DNA of 64,000 bases from Streptomyces tirandamycinicus. GTDB taxonomy: Bacteria; Actinomycetota; Actinomycetes; Streptomycetales; Streptomycetaceae. The stretch covers positions 7,225,496-7,289,495 of the forward strand of contig NZ_CP029188.1 of NCBI RefSeq assembly GCF_003097515.1, written 5' to 3'. The position numbers and the translations under genes were made by a program. The notes below the pieces were generated by a model. The model made no database searches. It was given only the letters and a program-made list of their open reading frames with translations, and was not told the origin of the DNA. Positions within the stretch are counted from its first letter, which is position 1. The number at the start of each line of letters is the position of its first letter. Below are positions 56,720-63,940 of this stretch, one piece after another.

Positions 56720-58405
56720 ATGATGAACCAATCCCCTGCGATTCTCCAGCCCTCCGGACATGCCGATGGGGCGGATTGCCGGGATAGTGCCGATTTCTTA
56801 CCGATCAATTCGCGCCATCCTCAGGTCGGAACGAGCCCTTCCACTGCAGCTCCGCTCCCCCGCGGACGGGTGAAGGTGCCGATGCGGCTCGTGGAGTGCT
56901 CTCACTACGCCGACGCGGCGCTGAGTGTCTATATGAAGGTCAAGGCCCTCGGACTGCGCGCCGAAGGATGCACGGCCGGCGTCGCCACCATCGCCGGGTA
57001 TCTCGGCTTCTCCGCCTCCACCGTGCAACGCAGCCTTGCGCAGCTTCGCGCCACAGCACCCGACGGTGTGGTCGAACTTCCCGACAGCCGGCGCCGCTCC
57101 CTTCCCGGCGGCCGCGGAACGACGGCACGCCGCATGGTCCGCCCGCTGCGGCCGACCGAGCGGTTCATCTGGGTGCCCGTCGCCGCCAGCGAACAGCTGC
57201 GGCCCCGCCTGCTGCGCGCCTACGTCGTCATCTCCTACGCCGTCGCACAGAACATCCCCCTCACCGAGCGCACCCTCGCGGGCTTTCTGCGCCATCACTC
57301 GGGCCGGCGCGCGGGAGCGGCGCTGACCACGGAGGCCGCGGGCCGCATCATCGACGAACTGGTCGCAGCCGGCTGGATCAGCGTACGGCGCCGGGCAGGC
57401 TTCCAGGGGCGTCATCTCTTCCTCGTACACGATGGCCGCCCCGTACCAACTCCCGCTCCTGATGACCGATCGGGTTCCGATGCTGGTGACCGATCGCTCG
57501 CGTATAAGGAAGACCTGAAGACTGACCGACCCGAGAACGACGCCGTGCCTGTCTCACCCGCCGTAGGCGAGGTACCGGTGGAAGAGGCCGCGAACGACCG
57601 CACCCACGAGGCGACGCCGGTGGACGCCCCAGGTGATCGCGCGCTGCGCGCGGACGGCACGGCCCCACCGCCGACTTCCACCGCTCGGGACACCGGGCAG
57701 ACCTCCTGGAGGGGCCCGCAGCTGACCTTCAGCCCCCGGCTCAACTCCGTGCTGGAGCCGGTCCGCTCCCTGCTCTGCCAGGTCAACACCTACGTGCAGC
57801 GCCGCATCGGACGGGAGGTCGCCAGGCAGCTCGACGACGGCTACGGCGTTCTCCGCCTTCGGGAACGGCTCACCCAGCGCCTCGCGCAGACCCTCGTCTC
57901 GGACATCCGGGACCCCGGACGCTGGCTGCTGGGAGTCGCACTCCCCCGCTGGGGCTGCGCCGACCCGGACTGCGAATCGGGAGTCCTCTGGTCGACCGGT
58001 ACGCGCTGCTCCGCCTGCCGGGAAGCGGTCGCCGAACGGGCTTCGGCCCGCCGGGAGAAGGCCGGGCACAGAACCCGGGCCGGATCGGCCGCGCACCACG
58101 AACCTGGCCACGACCTGGGCCACGACCCGGGGCGGCGTCCCCCAGCCGTCCCCCGGATCGTGGAGTACTGCCCCGACTGCGAGCGCCCCCACCTGCCCGG
58201 CGGCGCCGGACTCTGCGCGGAGTGCCGTACCCGCTCGGCAACGCCATCGGCACCCCCACCCGCACCCACCGCTTCGATCGGCAGCGGATGCCGGGGGCGG
58301 AACGGCACCTGCGGCCGCCCCGCCCCACACGGCCTGTGCTGGCGATGCCGTATGGAGTCCGGGGCCTCGCCACCCGGGGAGGAGCGCTACCCGCCCGGCA
58401 CATGA
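56720..58405 (+). CDS. Helix-turn-helix/zinc-ribbon protein, putative plasmid replication initiator
   Basis: A 561-aa protein. Residues about 60-110 hold a winged helix-turn-helix (GVATIAGYLGFSASTVQRSLAQLR) and a second HTH-like segment lies at about 170-220 (PLTERTLAGFLRHHSGRRAG). After a polar linker, the C-terminal third has Cys clusters: WGCADPDCESG with CSACRE, YCPDCERP with LCAECR, and CGRP with LCWRCRM, like zinc ribbons. ATG 56720 follows CGGAGA; the frame is open upstream but passes through the DNA repeats. A TTA codon at 56798-56800 (codon 27) makes it potentially bldA-dependent. Rep function is inferred from the repeats and parAB nearby. Confidence 0.55.
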   Translation: MMNQSPAILQPSGHADGADCRDSADFLPINSRHPQVGTSPSTAAPLPRGRVKVPMRLVECSHYADAALSVYMKVKALGLRAEGCTAGVATIAGYLGFSASTVQRSLAQLRATAPDGVVELPDSRRRSLPGGRGTTARRMVRPLRPTERFIWVPVAASEQLRPRLLRAYVVISYAVAQNIPLTERTLAGFLRHHSGRRAGAALTTEAAGRIIDELVAAGWISVRRRAGFQGRHLFLVHDGRPVPTPAPDDRSGSDAGDRSLAYKEDLKTDRPENDAVPVSPAVGEVPVEEAANDRTHEATPVDAPGDRALRADGTAPPPTSTARDTGQTSWRGPQLTFSPRLNSVLEPVRSLLCQVNTYVQRRIGREVARQLDDGYGVLRLRERLTQRLAQTLVSDIRDPGRWLLGVALPRWGCADPDCESGVLWSTGTRCSACREAVAERASARREKAGHRTRAGSAAHHEPGHDLGHDPGRRPPAVPRIVEYCPDCERPHLPGGAGLCAECRTRSATPSAPPPAPTASIGSGCRGRNGTCGRPAPHGLCWRCRMESGASPPGEERYPPGT

Positions 58406-58530
58406 GTCCCCCGTCACCAGGAGAAGCCATGGCCTTGCCGACCTCAGCCGAACCGGCGGCGACGCGTCCACGATCAGACGCGATCGCCGTCGCGAGCGGC
58501 GCTTCCCCCCGCCGCTCGTGGCCTGTGCCG

Positions 58531-59298
58531 CTACGGGCGCCCTGCCAGCACCGGCTCGCGCTCCGCTTGTGCGTGCCCGGCGGGCGTCGGCTCCTCCGCC
58601 CCGGCCTCGTCGTAACCGGCCTTGACCATGCGCTTCTCCTTCCACAGGTGGTAGAGGGAGACGGCCAGGATGGCCGAACCGATCAGGTTGGCGACGAAGT
58701 GCCACCACACCCGGTACGTCACCAGCGCCGGTCCCGGTTCGATCAGGCCGAACCAGGTGGACAGGCCGATCGCGCGGCTGGCCCCCAGCGCGACCGAAAG
58801 CGTCAGCACGACGTGCTCGACACCGTGGATGCCCTGCATCCAGACCCCCATCCTGGCCCACTTGCGGGACTTGAGGTGTCCGGTGACCCGCCGGGTGATC
58901 TGCACGATGCCGACCAGTCCGGCGAGGAAGATGAAGTTTCCGGTGAGGTGCAGGATCTCCATGCCGAGCGAGGGCTTGGTCATGTCCACCTGCCCCATGC
59001 CGCGGGCGAGACTGTGGGCCCACGGGGTCATCCACGCCGGAGCGTAGGGGTTGGCGATCCAGTAGGCGGCCTGGGCCACATGCTCCTGGAAGTGACCGAT
59101 CTGCCCGACGACTCCGAGTCCGATCAGGCCCACGGCCGTCTTGTACAGCCAGGGTCGTACCGGGCCCCGGTTCGCATACGCGAGTACGGCGACGGCAAGC
59201 CACATCGCCACGGCCCAGGCGATGAAGAGGACGGCGCCCGCGGTGTCCGCGAACGACACAGCACTTCCCATACCGTGCATACCGGACGGGTGCTCCAT
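58531..59298 (-). CDS. Membrane protein, DUF6008-like, under the cluster promoter motif
   Basis: A 255-aa protein with about six helices: AVLFIAWAVAMWLAVAVLAYA, TAVGLIGLGVVGQIGHFQEHVAQAAYW, FIFLAGLVGIVQI, VEHVVLTLSVALG, VANLIGSAILAVSLYHLW. Several His lie in or near membrane segments (GHFQEHVAQ, HGVEHVV), a possible metal or heme site. I recall similar proteins as DUF6008 with no known function. AGGAG precedes ATG 59298. A GAAGTAGA-type cluster promoter motif lies 81 bp upstream, so it may belong to the enediyne regulon despite sitting in the plasmid-maintenance region. Confidence 0.7.
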   Translation of the reverse strand: MEHPSGMHGMGSAVSFADTAGAVLFIAWAVAMWLAVAVLAYANRGPVRPWLYKTAVGLIGLGVVGQIGHFQEHVAQAAYWIANPYAPAWMTPWAHSLARGMGQVDMTKPSLGMEILHLTGNFIFLAGLVGIVQITRRVTGHLKSRKWARMGVWMQGIHGVEHVVLTLSVALGASRAIGLSTWFGLIEPGPALVTYRVWWHFVANLIGSAILAVSLYHLWKEKRMVKAGYDEAGAEEPTPAGHAQAEREPVLAGRP

Positions 59299-59379
59299 GT
59301 GCGCTCCTTCTCCACGTTCGTACCGGACGACGCCTTTCGCCGTGCCAGCCCTGACGCTAGGAAAGGGCGTCCCGAGTCC

Positions 59380-59395
59380 TCTACTTCAGCCGTGC
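59380..59395 (-). promoter_or_regulatory. Cluster promoter motif outside the cluster (GCACGGCTGAAGTAGA)
   Basis: Shares GCAC-N4-TGAAGTAGA with the copy heading the polyketide-synthase operon at 48961, and is followed by TAGCGT at 20 nt. It lies 81 bp before the DUF6008-like start, within the usual spacing. Confidence 0.6.
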
Positions 59396-59468
59396 GGACT
59401 TCGGCGGGATGCCGCCCGCATCTCCTCCGGCAGTCGGAGCGCGCCGGACTCAGCCCCTGTATGACGCC

Positions 59469-59515
59469 GTCCCTGTGGCGCCTGCAGCCACTACCGCTGC
59501 AGGCACCACAGGGAC
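59469..59515. terminator. Long stem-loop after the parB gene
   Basis: GTCCCTGTGG-c-GCCTGCAGC pairs with its complement across one A/C mismatch, with a 7-nt loop. It lies about 120 bp past the parB stop, upstream of the DUF6008-like promoter, and separates the two minus-strand transcripts. Confidence 0.7.
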
Positions 59516-59542
59516 TCCAGGCACCGGGCCTTCAGGAGGGTT

Positions 59543-59555
59543 ATTACGTCGTAAT
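59543..59555. other. parS-like site (ATTACGTCGTAAT)
   Basis: 13-bp dyad downstream of parB, one of five copies between 59.5 and 62.2 kb. Confidence 0.7.
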
Positions 59556-59634
59556 GGCTGGCCCCGACGAGCGGTCTCGGACAGGTCCGCCCCACTCCCC
59601 CACCGCTGGTGTGAGCGCGGAGCCACCCCGAGCC

Positions 59635-60774
59635 CTACCGGTTCTCCAGCAGAAGTTCGACCACCTGCTGCCGAAACTCCGGCCCGGCGGCGGCAGTCAG
59701 GTCGGCGACGAACGCTTCGGGGCTGCCGAGCAGCTCCAGGTATCGCCCGATCATTCGGTGACGCTCTCGTTCACTGACCTTGCCGAAGATGATGTCCATA
59801 CTGGCGACACCGTCAGCCCACGGCATCTTGACCTGCCGTGGGCTGAGAGCCGGTGCCGGACGTGGGTCGGGCACGGTGACCACGGGCGCTGCGTGTTCCG
59901 GGGCGCCGGAGCCCTCGCCGGGGGAGCTTATTACGTCGTAATGAGCCGGCTCTTCGGTCCGCTGCGCCGCATCGGGTACCGCCGCAGAGCCGAGCTCCGC
60001 CGCCAATGCGCCCGTTCCGGTGCTCTGGCGGGCGCTCGCCCCGGCCTGCTTGTCTGCCTTCTCCTGTGAGCGCTTGTCCTTGAGGCGCTGCAGGTGCTCT
60101 GCCTGCTCCTCCGGCTTCTTCCGCCCGACGAGGCGCAGAAGGTCAGCGCGCTCCTCCCCCGCCTCGAGCTTGTGCTTCAGCTCGGGAGTGAGGGTGAGCA
60201 GAGCGAGCCGCTGTGAGATCCAGCCCTGGGAACGATGGAGCCGGATGGCGAGGGCCTCCTGGGTGCCGTGGACACCGAGCAGCTGTTGCAGGGCCTTGGC
60301 CTCGTCGAGCGGGCTGAGGTCCTGTCGGTGGATGTTGGCGACGAGGGCGGACTCGAGGAGCTCGTCGGGGTTCTTGCCGAGGTCGTCGTCGAGCATCACC
60401 TTGATGCTGTCCAAGGAAGCCTCTCGTGCGGCGGCAAGTCGGGAGTTGCCGTCGATCACGACGTACTTGGTGCCTGGCTCCAGTTCGCGTTCACGCGTCG
60501 GGTTGGCCTCGAGGTAGGTGAAGCGCGACATGATGGTGATGGCCTGCTTCTGCCCGTGGTCGCGGAGGCTGCCGGCAAGGTCGGTGAGATCGCCGAGCTC
60601 GGTCCGCGGGTTGTCCGGGTTGAGGCTGATGGCGCGGACGGGAAGGGTGACCGGTGGGGGCGCGCCTTCCGTGGGGGCCGCCGTAGCGGCGTTGATGGCC
60701 GCGCGCCGGGAGCTGATGGGTTGTGCTTGCTGAAAGGAGGCGCCCGCTCCGAGCTTGGCGGCCTTGCTGGTCAT
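59635..60774 (-). CDS. parB: ParB-family partition protein
   Basis: A 379-aa centromere-binding protein. ParB N-terminal domain: VRAISLNPDNPRTELGDLTDL, YVVIDGNSRLAAARE and VANIHRQDLSPLDEAKALQQLL (box II-like). The helix-turn-helix is GTQEALAIRLHRSQGWISQRLALL. The C-terminal dimerisation region is EAFVADLTAAAGPEFRQQVVELLLE. It starts at ATG 60774, overlapping the parA stop by 4 nt. One parS-like site (59930) is inside the gene. Confidence 0.9.
   Translation of the reverse strand: MTSKAAKLGAGASFQQAQPISSRRAAINAATAAPTEGAPPPVTLPVRAISLNPDNPRTELGDLTDLAGSLRDHGQKQAITIMSRFTYLEANPTRERELEPGTKYVVIDGNSRLAAAREASLDSIKVMLDDDLGKNPDELLESALVANIHRQDLSPLDEAKALQQLLGVHGTQEALAIRLHRSQGWISQRLALLTLTPELKHKLEAGEERADLLRLVGRKKPEEQAEHLQRLKDKRSQEKADKQAGASARQSTGTGALAAELGSAAVPDAAQRTEEPAHYDVISSPGEGSGAPEHAAPVVTVPDPRPAPALSPRQVKMPWADGVASMDIIFGKVSERERHRMIGRYLELLGSPEAFVADLTAAAGPEFRQQVVELLLENR
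59930..59942. other. parS-like site inside parB (ATTACGTCGTAAT)
   Basis: Identical to the 59543 copy and located in the linker-coding part of parB, where it encodes A-H-Y-D-V-I on the minus strand. Confidence 0.7.
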
Positions 60775-62009
60775 GAGATCTCCCGTGCGAGCGCGCGGAG
60801 GGCCACGGCCTGGTCGCATCGAGGGGCGTAGGCGAGCAGGGGCTGCTTCATCCGGACGGCTTCCTTCTGCTCCTTCAGGTCACCGATGACGCCGACGACT
60901 CGAGGGTCCTTTATGGCCATCCAGGCCTCGAGGGAGGAGGTGGCGATATAGCCGCGGCGGGCGTCGTAGTGGTTCACGACGATGCCGAGGTACTCGAGTT
61001 CGAGGCCCATGTCGCCGCGAAGGTCCTCGATCTGGGAGGTGAGCAGGGCGTAGGCGTCGGCGCTGCTGTCCTCGGCCTGGACCACGACGAGGACGCCGGA
61101 GTTGCCGGGTTCCTCGCCGGGGCGGCGGCGGCCGTAGAAGGCGGCGGCATCCATGCTGAGGCCTAGGCTGGGTGGGCAGTCGACGAGTATTACGTCGTAA
61201 TGGTGCTCGATGGGGGACAGGGCGCGCTCGAGGGCTGCCTCACGGGCGCGGACACCGGAGAGTTTCACGTCCAGCAGGAACGCATCGGTGCAGGCCGGCA
61301 GCAGATGGAGACGGCCGCCGAAACGGGGGTCTTCGACCTCGACGATGAGGTCGCGAAGATCTCCCTTGGGCTCGCCGGCCATGTGCTTGGTGAGACTGTC
61401 GCCGTCGAGGTGGAGTGGCGCGTGTCCGGTCTGCTTCGTCAGATGGCCTTGGGGGTCGAAGTCGACGAGCAGCACCCGGAGCCCCGGCCCGGGCAGATCC
61501 TCGTAGTCGAGCGGCGAACCGGGCTGATCCGCGTTCAGGAGGGCGGCGAAGTGCTTGGAGATACGGACCGGATGGAGCAGGTCGGCCCCTTCGGCCAGGG
61601 CTTGGCCGGCCCCTGAAGTGATGGCGGTCTTGCCGACTCCGCCCTTCTGGTTGCAGACGATGATGCGCCGGACGACCGTGGGGCGCTGCACGTTCGGAGG
61701 CGGGTTCTTGTCCAGCCAGACCTGCACGGACTGGGATAGGCCCTGGACGAGGGAGACACCGCGGGCTTCGCAGTCTCCCTTGAACGCGTCCCACTGGCCC
61801 GGGGGAAGCCAGGTGGAGAACGACTTGGCGCCGGCGGTGTCGATGGGGGACCGATTCGCACCCAGCCCGCGCCAGGCAGAGATGCCGGCCTCTACCGCGT
61901 GCTGGATGTCGATGCCGTGCTGTGCTGTGCGGATCTTCAGATCCTGCTGCAGCCCGGCGGGCAGCTTGGAGACGACCTTCTCCCGGTCGCTGGATGAGGG
62001 CGAAGTCAT
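60771..62009 (-). CDS. parA: ParA-family partition ATPase
   Basis: A 412-aa Walker-type ATPase with a DNA-binding-like N-terminal extension (about 125 residues). The deviant Walker A is VCNQKGGVGKTAITSG, A' region DFDPQGHLT, Walker B VDCPPSLGLSMD. The ATG at 62009 is chosen because the dyad CTTACTAAC/GTTAGTAAG lies just upstream; the frame stays open to 62330 but through shadow sequence. The long N-terminus suggests autoregulation, as in type Ia ParA. A parS-like site (61189) is inside the gene. Confidence 0.9.
   Translation of the reverse strand: MTSPSSSDREKVVSKLPAGLQQDLKIRTAQHGIDIQHAVEAGISAWRGLGANRSPIDTAGAKSFSTWLPPGQWDAFKGDCEARGVSLVQGLSQSVQVWLDKNPPPNVQRPTVVRRIIVCNQKGGVGKTAITSGAGQALAEGADLLHPVRISKHFAALLNADQPGSPLDYEDLPGPGLRVLLVDFDPQGHLTKQTGHAPLHLDGDSLTKHMAGEPKGDLRDLIVEVEDPRFGGRLHLLPACTDAFLLDVKLSGVRAREAALERALSPIEHHYDVILVDCPPSLGLSMDAAAFYGRRRPGEEPGNSGVLVVVQAEDSSADAYALLTSQIEDLRGDMGLELEYLGIVVNHYDARRGYIATSSLEAWMAIKDPRVVGVIGDLKEQKEAVRMKQPLLAYAPRCDQAVALRALAREIS
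61189..61201. other. parS-like site inside parA (ATTACGTCGTAAT)
   Basis: Third identical copy, in the Walker B region, where it encodes Y-D-V-I-L of the protein. Confidence 0.7.
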
Positions 62010-62018
62010 GGCCGCTAC

Positions 62019-62063
62019 CTTACTAACATTCAAGATCTTCTGCGGCTTCGACACGTTAGTAAG
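62019..62063. promoter_or_regulatory. Operator-like inverted repeat upstream of parA
   Basis: CTTACTAAC (62019-62027) and GTTAGTAAG (62055-62063) are perfect 9-bp arms 27 bp apart, immediately upstream of the parA start. The sequence differs from the parS-like sites, so it may be the ParA autorepression operator. Confidence 0.6.
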
Positions 62064-62109
62064 CCACAACTTCAGGGCCTGGTGAGCCGACAATGGGCAC
62101 CCGGCACGT

Positions 62110-62122
62110 ATTACGCCGTAAT
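62110..62122. other. parS-like site, central variant (ATTACGCCGTAAT)
   Basis: Fourth copy, with C in place of the central T, 101 bp upstream of the parA start. Confidence 0.65.
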
Positions 62123-62159
62123 AGCGCCCCCAGGATCGCCGACCCTCGAGCAACGGAGT

Positions 62160-62172
62160 ATTACGACGTAAT
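62160..62172. other. parS-like site (ATTACGACGTAAT)
   Basis: Fifth copy, the reverse-strand form of the first three, 38 bp beyond the fourth. Confidence 0.7.
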
Positions 62173-62560
62173 GAGCACTCACTCGGAGCACGACAGCCGG
62201 CTCCCCACCCCTGCCGCCGCCAGGCAGCGGACCCCAACTTGAGGCTGTGAACCCTGGGGCAGACCAGGTGCTCGGCCATGGAACGGCCCGTCAAGCGGTC
62301 GGTGCCATACGGCTGAGGTGACACGGGCAAGAGGCAGAACGGTCTGGCACGTCGTCGTGAGCCGGTCCCGGATGGGCAAGCGATCGATGGACGGGGGAGA
62401 GGGAGTGCATACGGACTCCTGTGGCGCTCGCCCCGGACACCTCCTCAACCGGTCGAGCCGCTGGCGAACGTCACCTGGCCGACCTGACGGGCCGGGCACG
62501 GCAGTTCACAGTCACTCCAGGGGTTTCGTCCCACCAGACACCCCACTGGTGCACTCGCTG

Positions 62561-62949
62561 TCAGCTGGTGGTGGGCCAGGCCTGCAGGAGTGCGGCGATC
62601 TTCTTCGCCGTGCAGGTGGGATCCAGGAGCAGATCCTTGAGCGCGGTGGCGTCGTGGCGGGTGGGCTTGACCGCGATGCCGGAGGCTTCCAGGTACATCC
62701 CGCCGGCGGCGGCTGCGCGGCGAGGTTGGATCGCTCCAGCCAGCGGCAGCGGCTGAGGGTGTGCACCAGCGCGGCCGCCCGGGCGTAGGGACCGCCGTAG
62801 GCAGGGTGCTCGAACAACTCGGCCTGGTGGCGGGCGACCGCCGCGTCCGGCACGCCGTAGTCCTCGGGGACGGGGTCGCCCGCTCCGGCTGCTTCGATCA
62901 AGGAAAGAGGTGGCGGGGAGGTATAGACGGCGCGGACTCTCCGGCACAC
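62561..62949 (-). pseudogene. Degraded Fic/Doc-type toxin
   Basis: Two overlapping minus-strand frames together match a Doc-like protein. The first reads PEDYGVPDAAVARHQAELFE and GPYARAAALVHTLSR; after a frameshift near 62720 the second reads MYLEASGIAVKPTRHDATAL and KKIAALLQAW. In intact relatives HALVDGNKR lies between them; here it is RCRWLERSN, so the catalytic His and the GNKR element are lost. No antitoxin gene was seen beside it. A relic of a plasmid addiction module. Confidence 0.6.
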
Positions 62950-63732
62950 GCACCCGTGCGTGTGCCGCGTGTGCTGGCCTGCCTGATGCTGGTCGCCCGA
63001 TGGCAGGGCGTGACGTGGGCTGTGTCGGAGGGCGGTGGGGGAGAGGTAGATCCTGAGTATCGCGTTGAGCGCTCTGGTGATAGCGGAACGGTAGATGGGC
63101 GTTGGGTGGTTGTGGGCAGGTTCGAGTTTGTGTCGGCGGTCCCCCGTGCTGACGGTCTGATGGCTCTGCTTCGGCTGACCGCTTTGGTCTGTCGGATGCC
63201 GCGTGACTCTTGGTTGTCGGTGAAGTTGTCGGTGGGGTGTCAGGGAGGGTGAGCTTAGGGGGAGATGGTTGATGGTGCAGTTTGCTGTGGTCTTGGACGC
63301 CCCGAGTAGTGGGGCGAGGTTGGTGCATTGTGAGGTTCGTGGACCAGTGCGCCATGAGCCCTTGGTCCGGTCCTCTTGGGGGTGCTCTTGCGGCTGGCTG
63401 CCGTGATTACGTCGGCCACGCGGAGATCATCCCAGGGGTGCCTTCTTCGCATGGATGGAGCCGTGCGCCGGTGGGCGGCTGCCTCGTCCGCACCCTGGAT
63501 GAGCGGTAGATGATGGTGTGTGGTGGTCCAGTTCTTATCTGCTTTTTGTTTTGATGCATCCTTCTTCTACGGCGTGTGGGTGCGGACTTTCGACATGAGG
63601 CTTTTGATGGCCTGTCATTGCTGTTCTGGTAGCGGCGCATGGGAGTGGGGGTGGCCGGCCTGATGGTCTGGTGTTCTGTCATGGCCTGTATGGAGTAAGG
63701 CTTTGACGGTTTGTCACAGCGGAGCGTTGTGT
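62950..63732. other. Subterminal non-coding region
   Basis: About 780 bp with no convincing gene. GC content falls visibly around 63480-63720 (T-rich on the plus strand, for example CTGCTTTTTGTTTTGATGC). Such gene-poor stretches are common next to linear-replicon telomeres. Confidence 0.5.
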
Positions 63733-63755
63733 ACGCCCGCGCGGAGCGCGGGCGT
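63733..63755. repeat. Telomere-type palindrome 1, GGA loop
   Basis: ACGCCCGCGC-GGA-GCGCGGGCGT: 10-bp arms and a 3-nt loop, a form able to fold in a 3' overhang. Confidence 0.75.
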
Positions 63756-63765
63756 GGTGGTTTGG

Positions 63766-63809
63766 GTGGTGTGGAGTGCTGGGCTTCGCTTGCGTGGTGT
63801 GGAGTGCTG
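63766..63809. repeat. Direct repeat GTGGTGTGGAGTGCTG, two copies
   Basis: Perfect 16-bp copies at 63766-63781 and 63794-63809, 28 bp apart, between telomere-type palindromes. Another short repeat, GAGCGGAGCGAGCC, occurs at 63822-63835 and 63851-63864. Confidence 0.8.
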
Positions 63810-63868
63810 CGGGTGGTTGGTGAGCGGAGCGAGCCATCCTCGGGTTCGGGGAGCGGAGCGAGCCGTGT

Positions 63869-63891
63869 CCGCTTCCGCGGAGCGGAAGCGG
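63869..63891. repeat. Telomere-type palindrome 2, GGA loop
   Basis: CCGCTTCCGC-GGA-GCGGAAGCGG: 10-bp arms. Its right arm overlaps the left arm of palindrome 3, so only one of the two can fold at a time. Confidence 0.75.
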
Positions 63892-63920
63892 GCGGCCCCG
63901 CGGAGCGGGGCCGCCCGCTT
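63886..63920. repeat. Telomere-type palindrome 3, 16-bp arms, GGA loop
   Basis: AAGCGGGCGGCCCCGC, GGA, and the exact complement: the longest of the set, very stable, resembling the GC-rich palindromes of Streptomyces chromosome and plasmid ends. Confidence 0.8.
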
Positions 63921-63921
63921 G

Positions 63922-63940
63922 TGTATCGCGCAGCGATACA
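63922..63940. repeat. Telomere-type palindrome 4, GCA loop
   Basis: TGTATCGC-GCA-GCGATACA: 8-bp arms with the C-GCA-G loop that is the classic compact hairpin of Streptomyces telomeres. Confidence 0.8.

Larger units (their letters stand above)
62010..62560. other. parA upstream region, no gene seen besides regulatory sites
   Basis: Holds the parA dyad (62019-62063) and two parS-like sites; beyond about 62180 I see only shadow frames. Confidence 0.5.

Noticed and set aside
59405..59430. Another cluster-motif-like GCATCTCC near 59410
   Set aside because: The GCA half is missing at the right distance; the better match is at 59380-59395.
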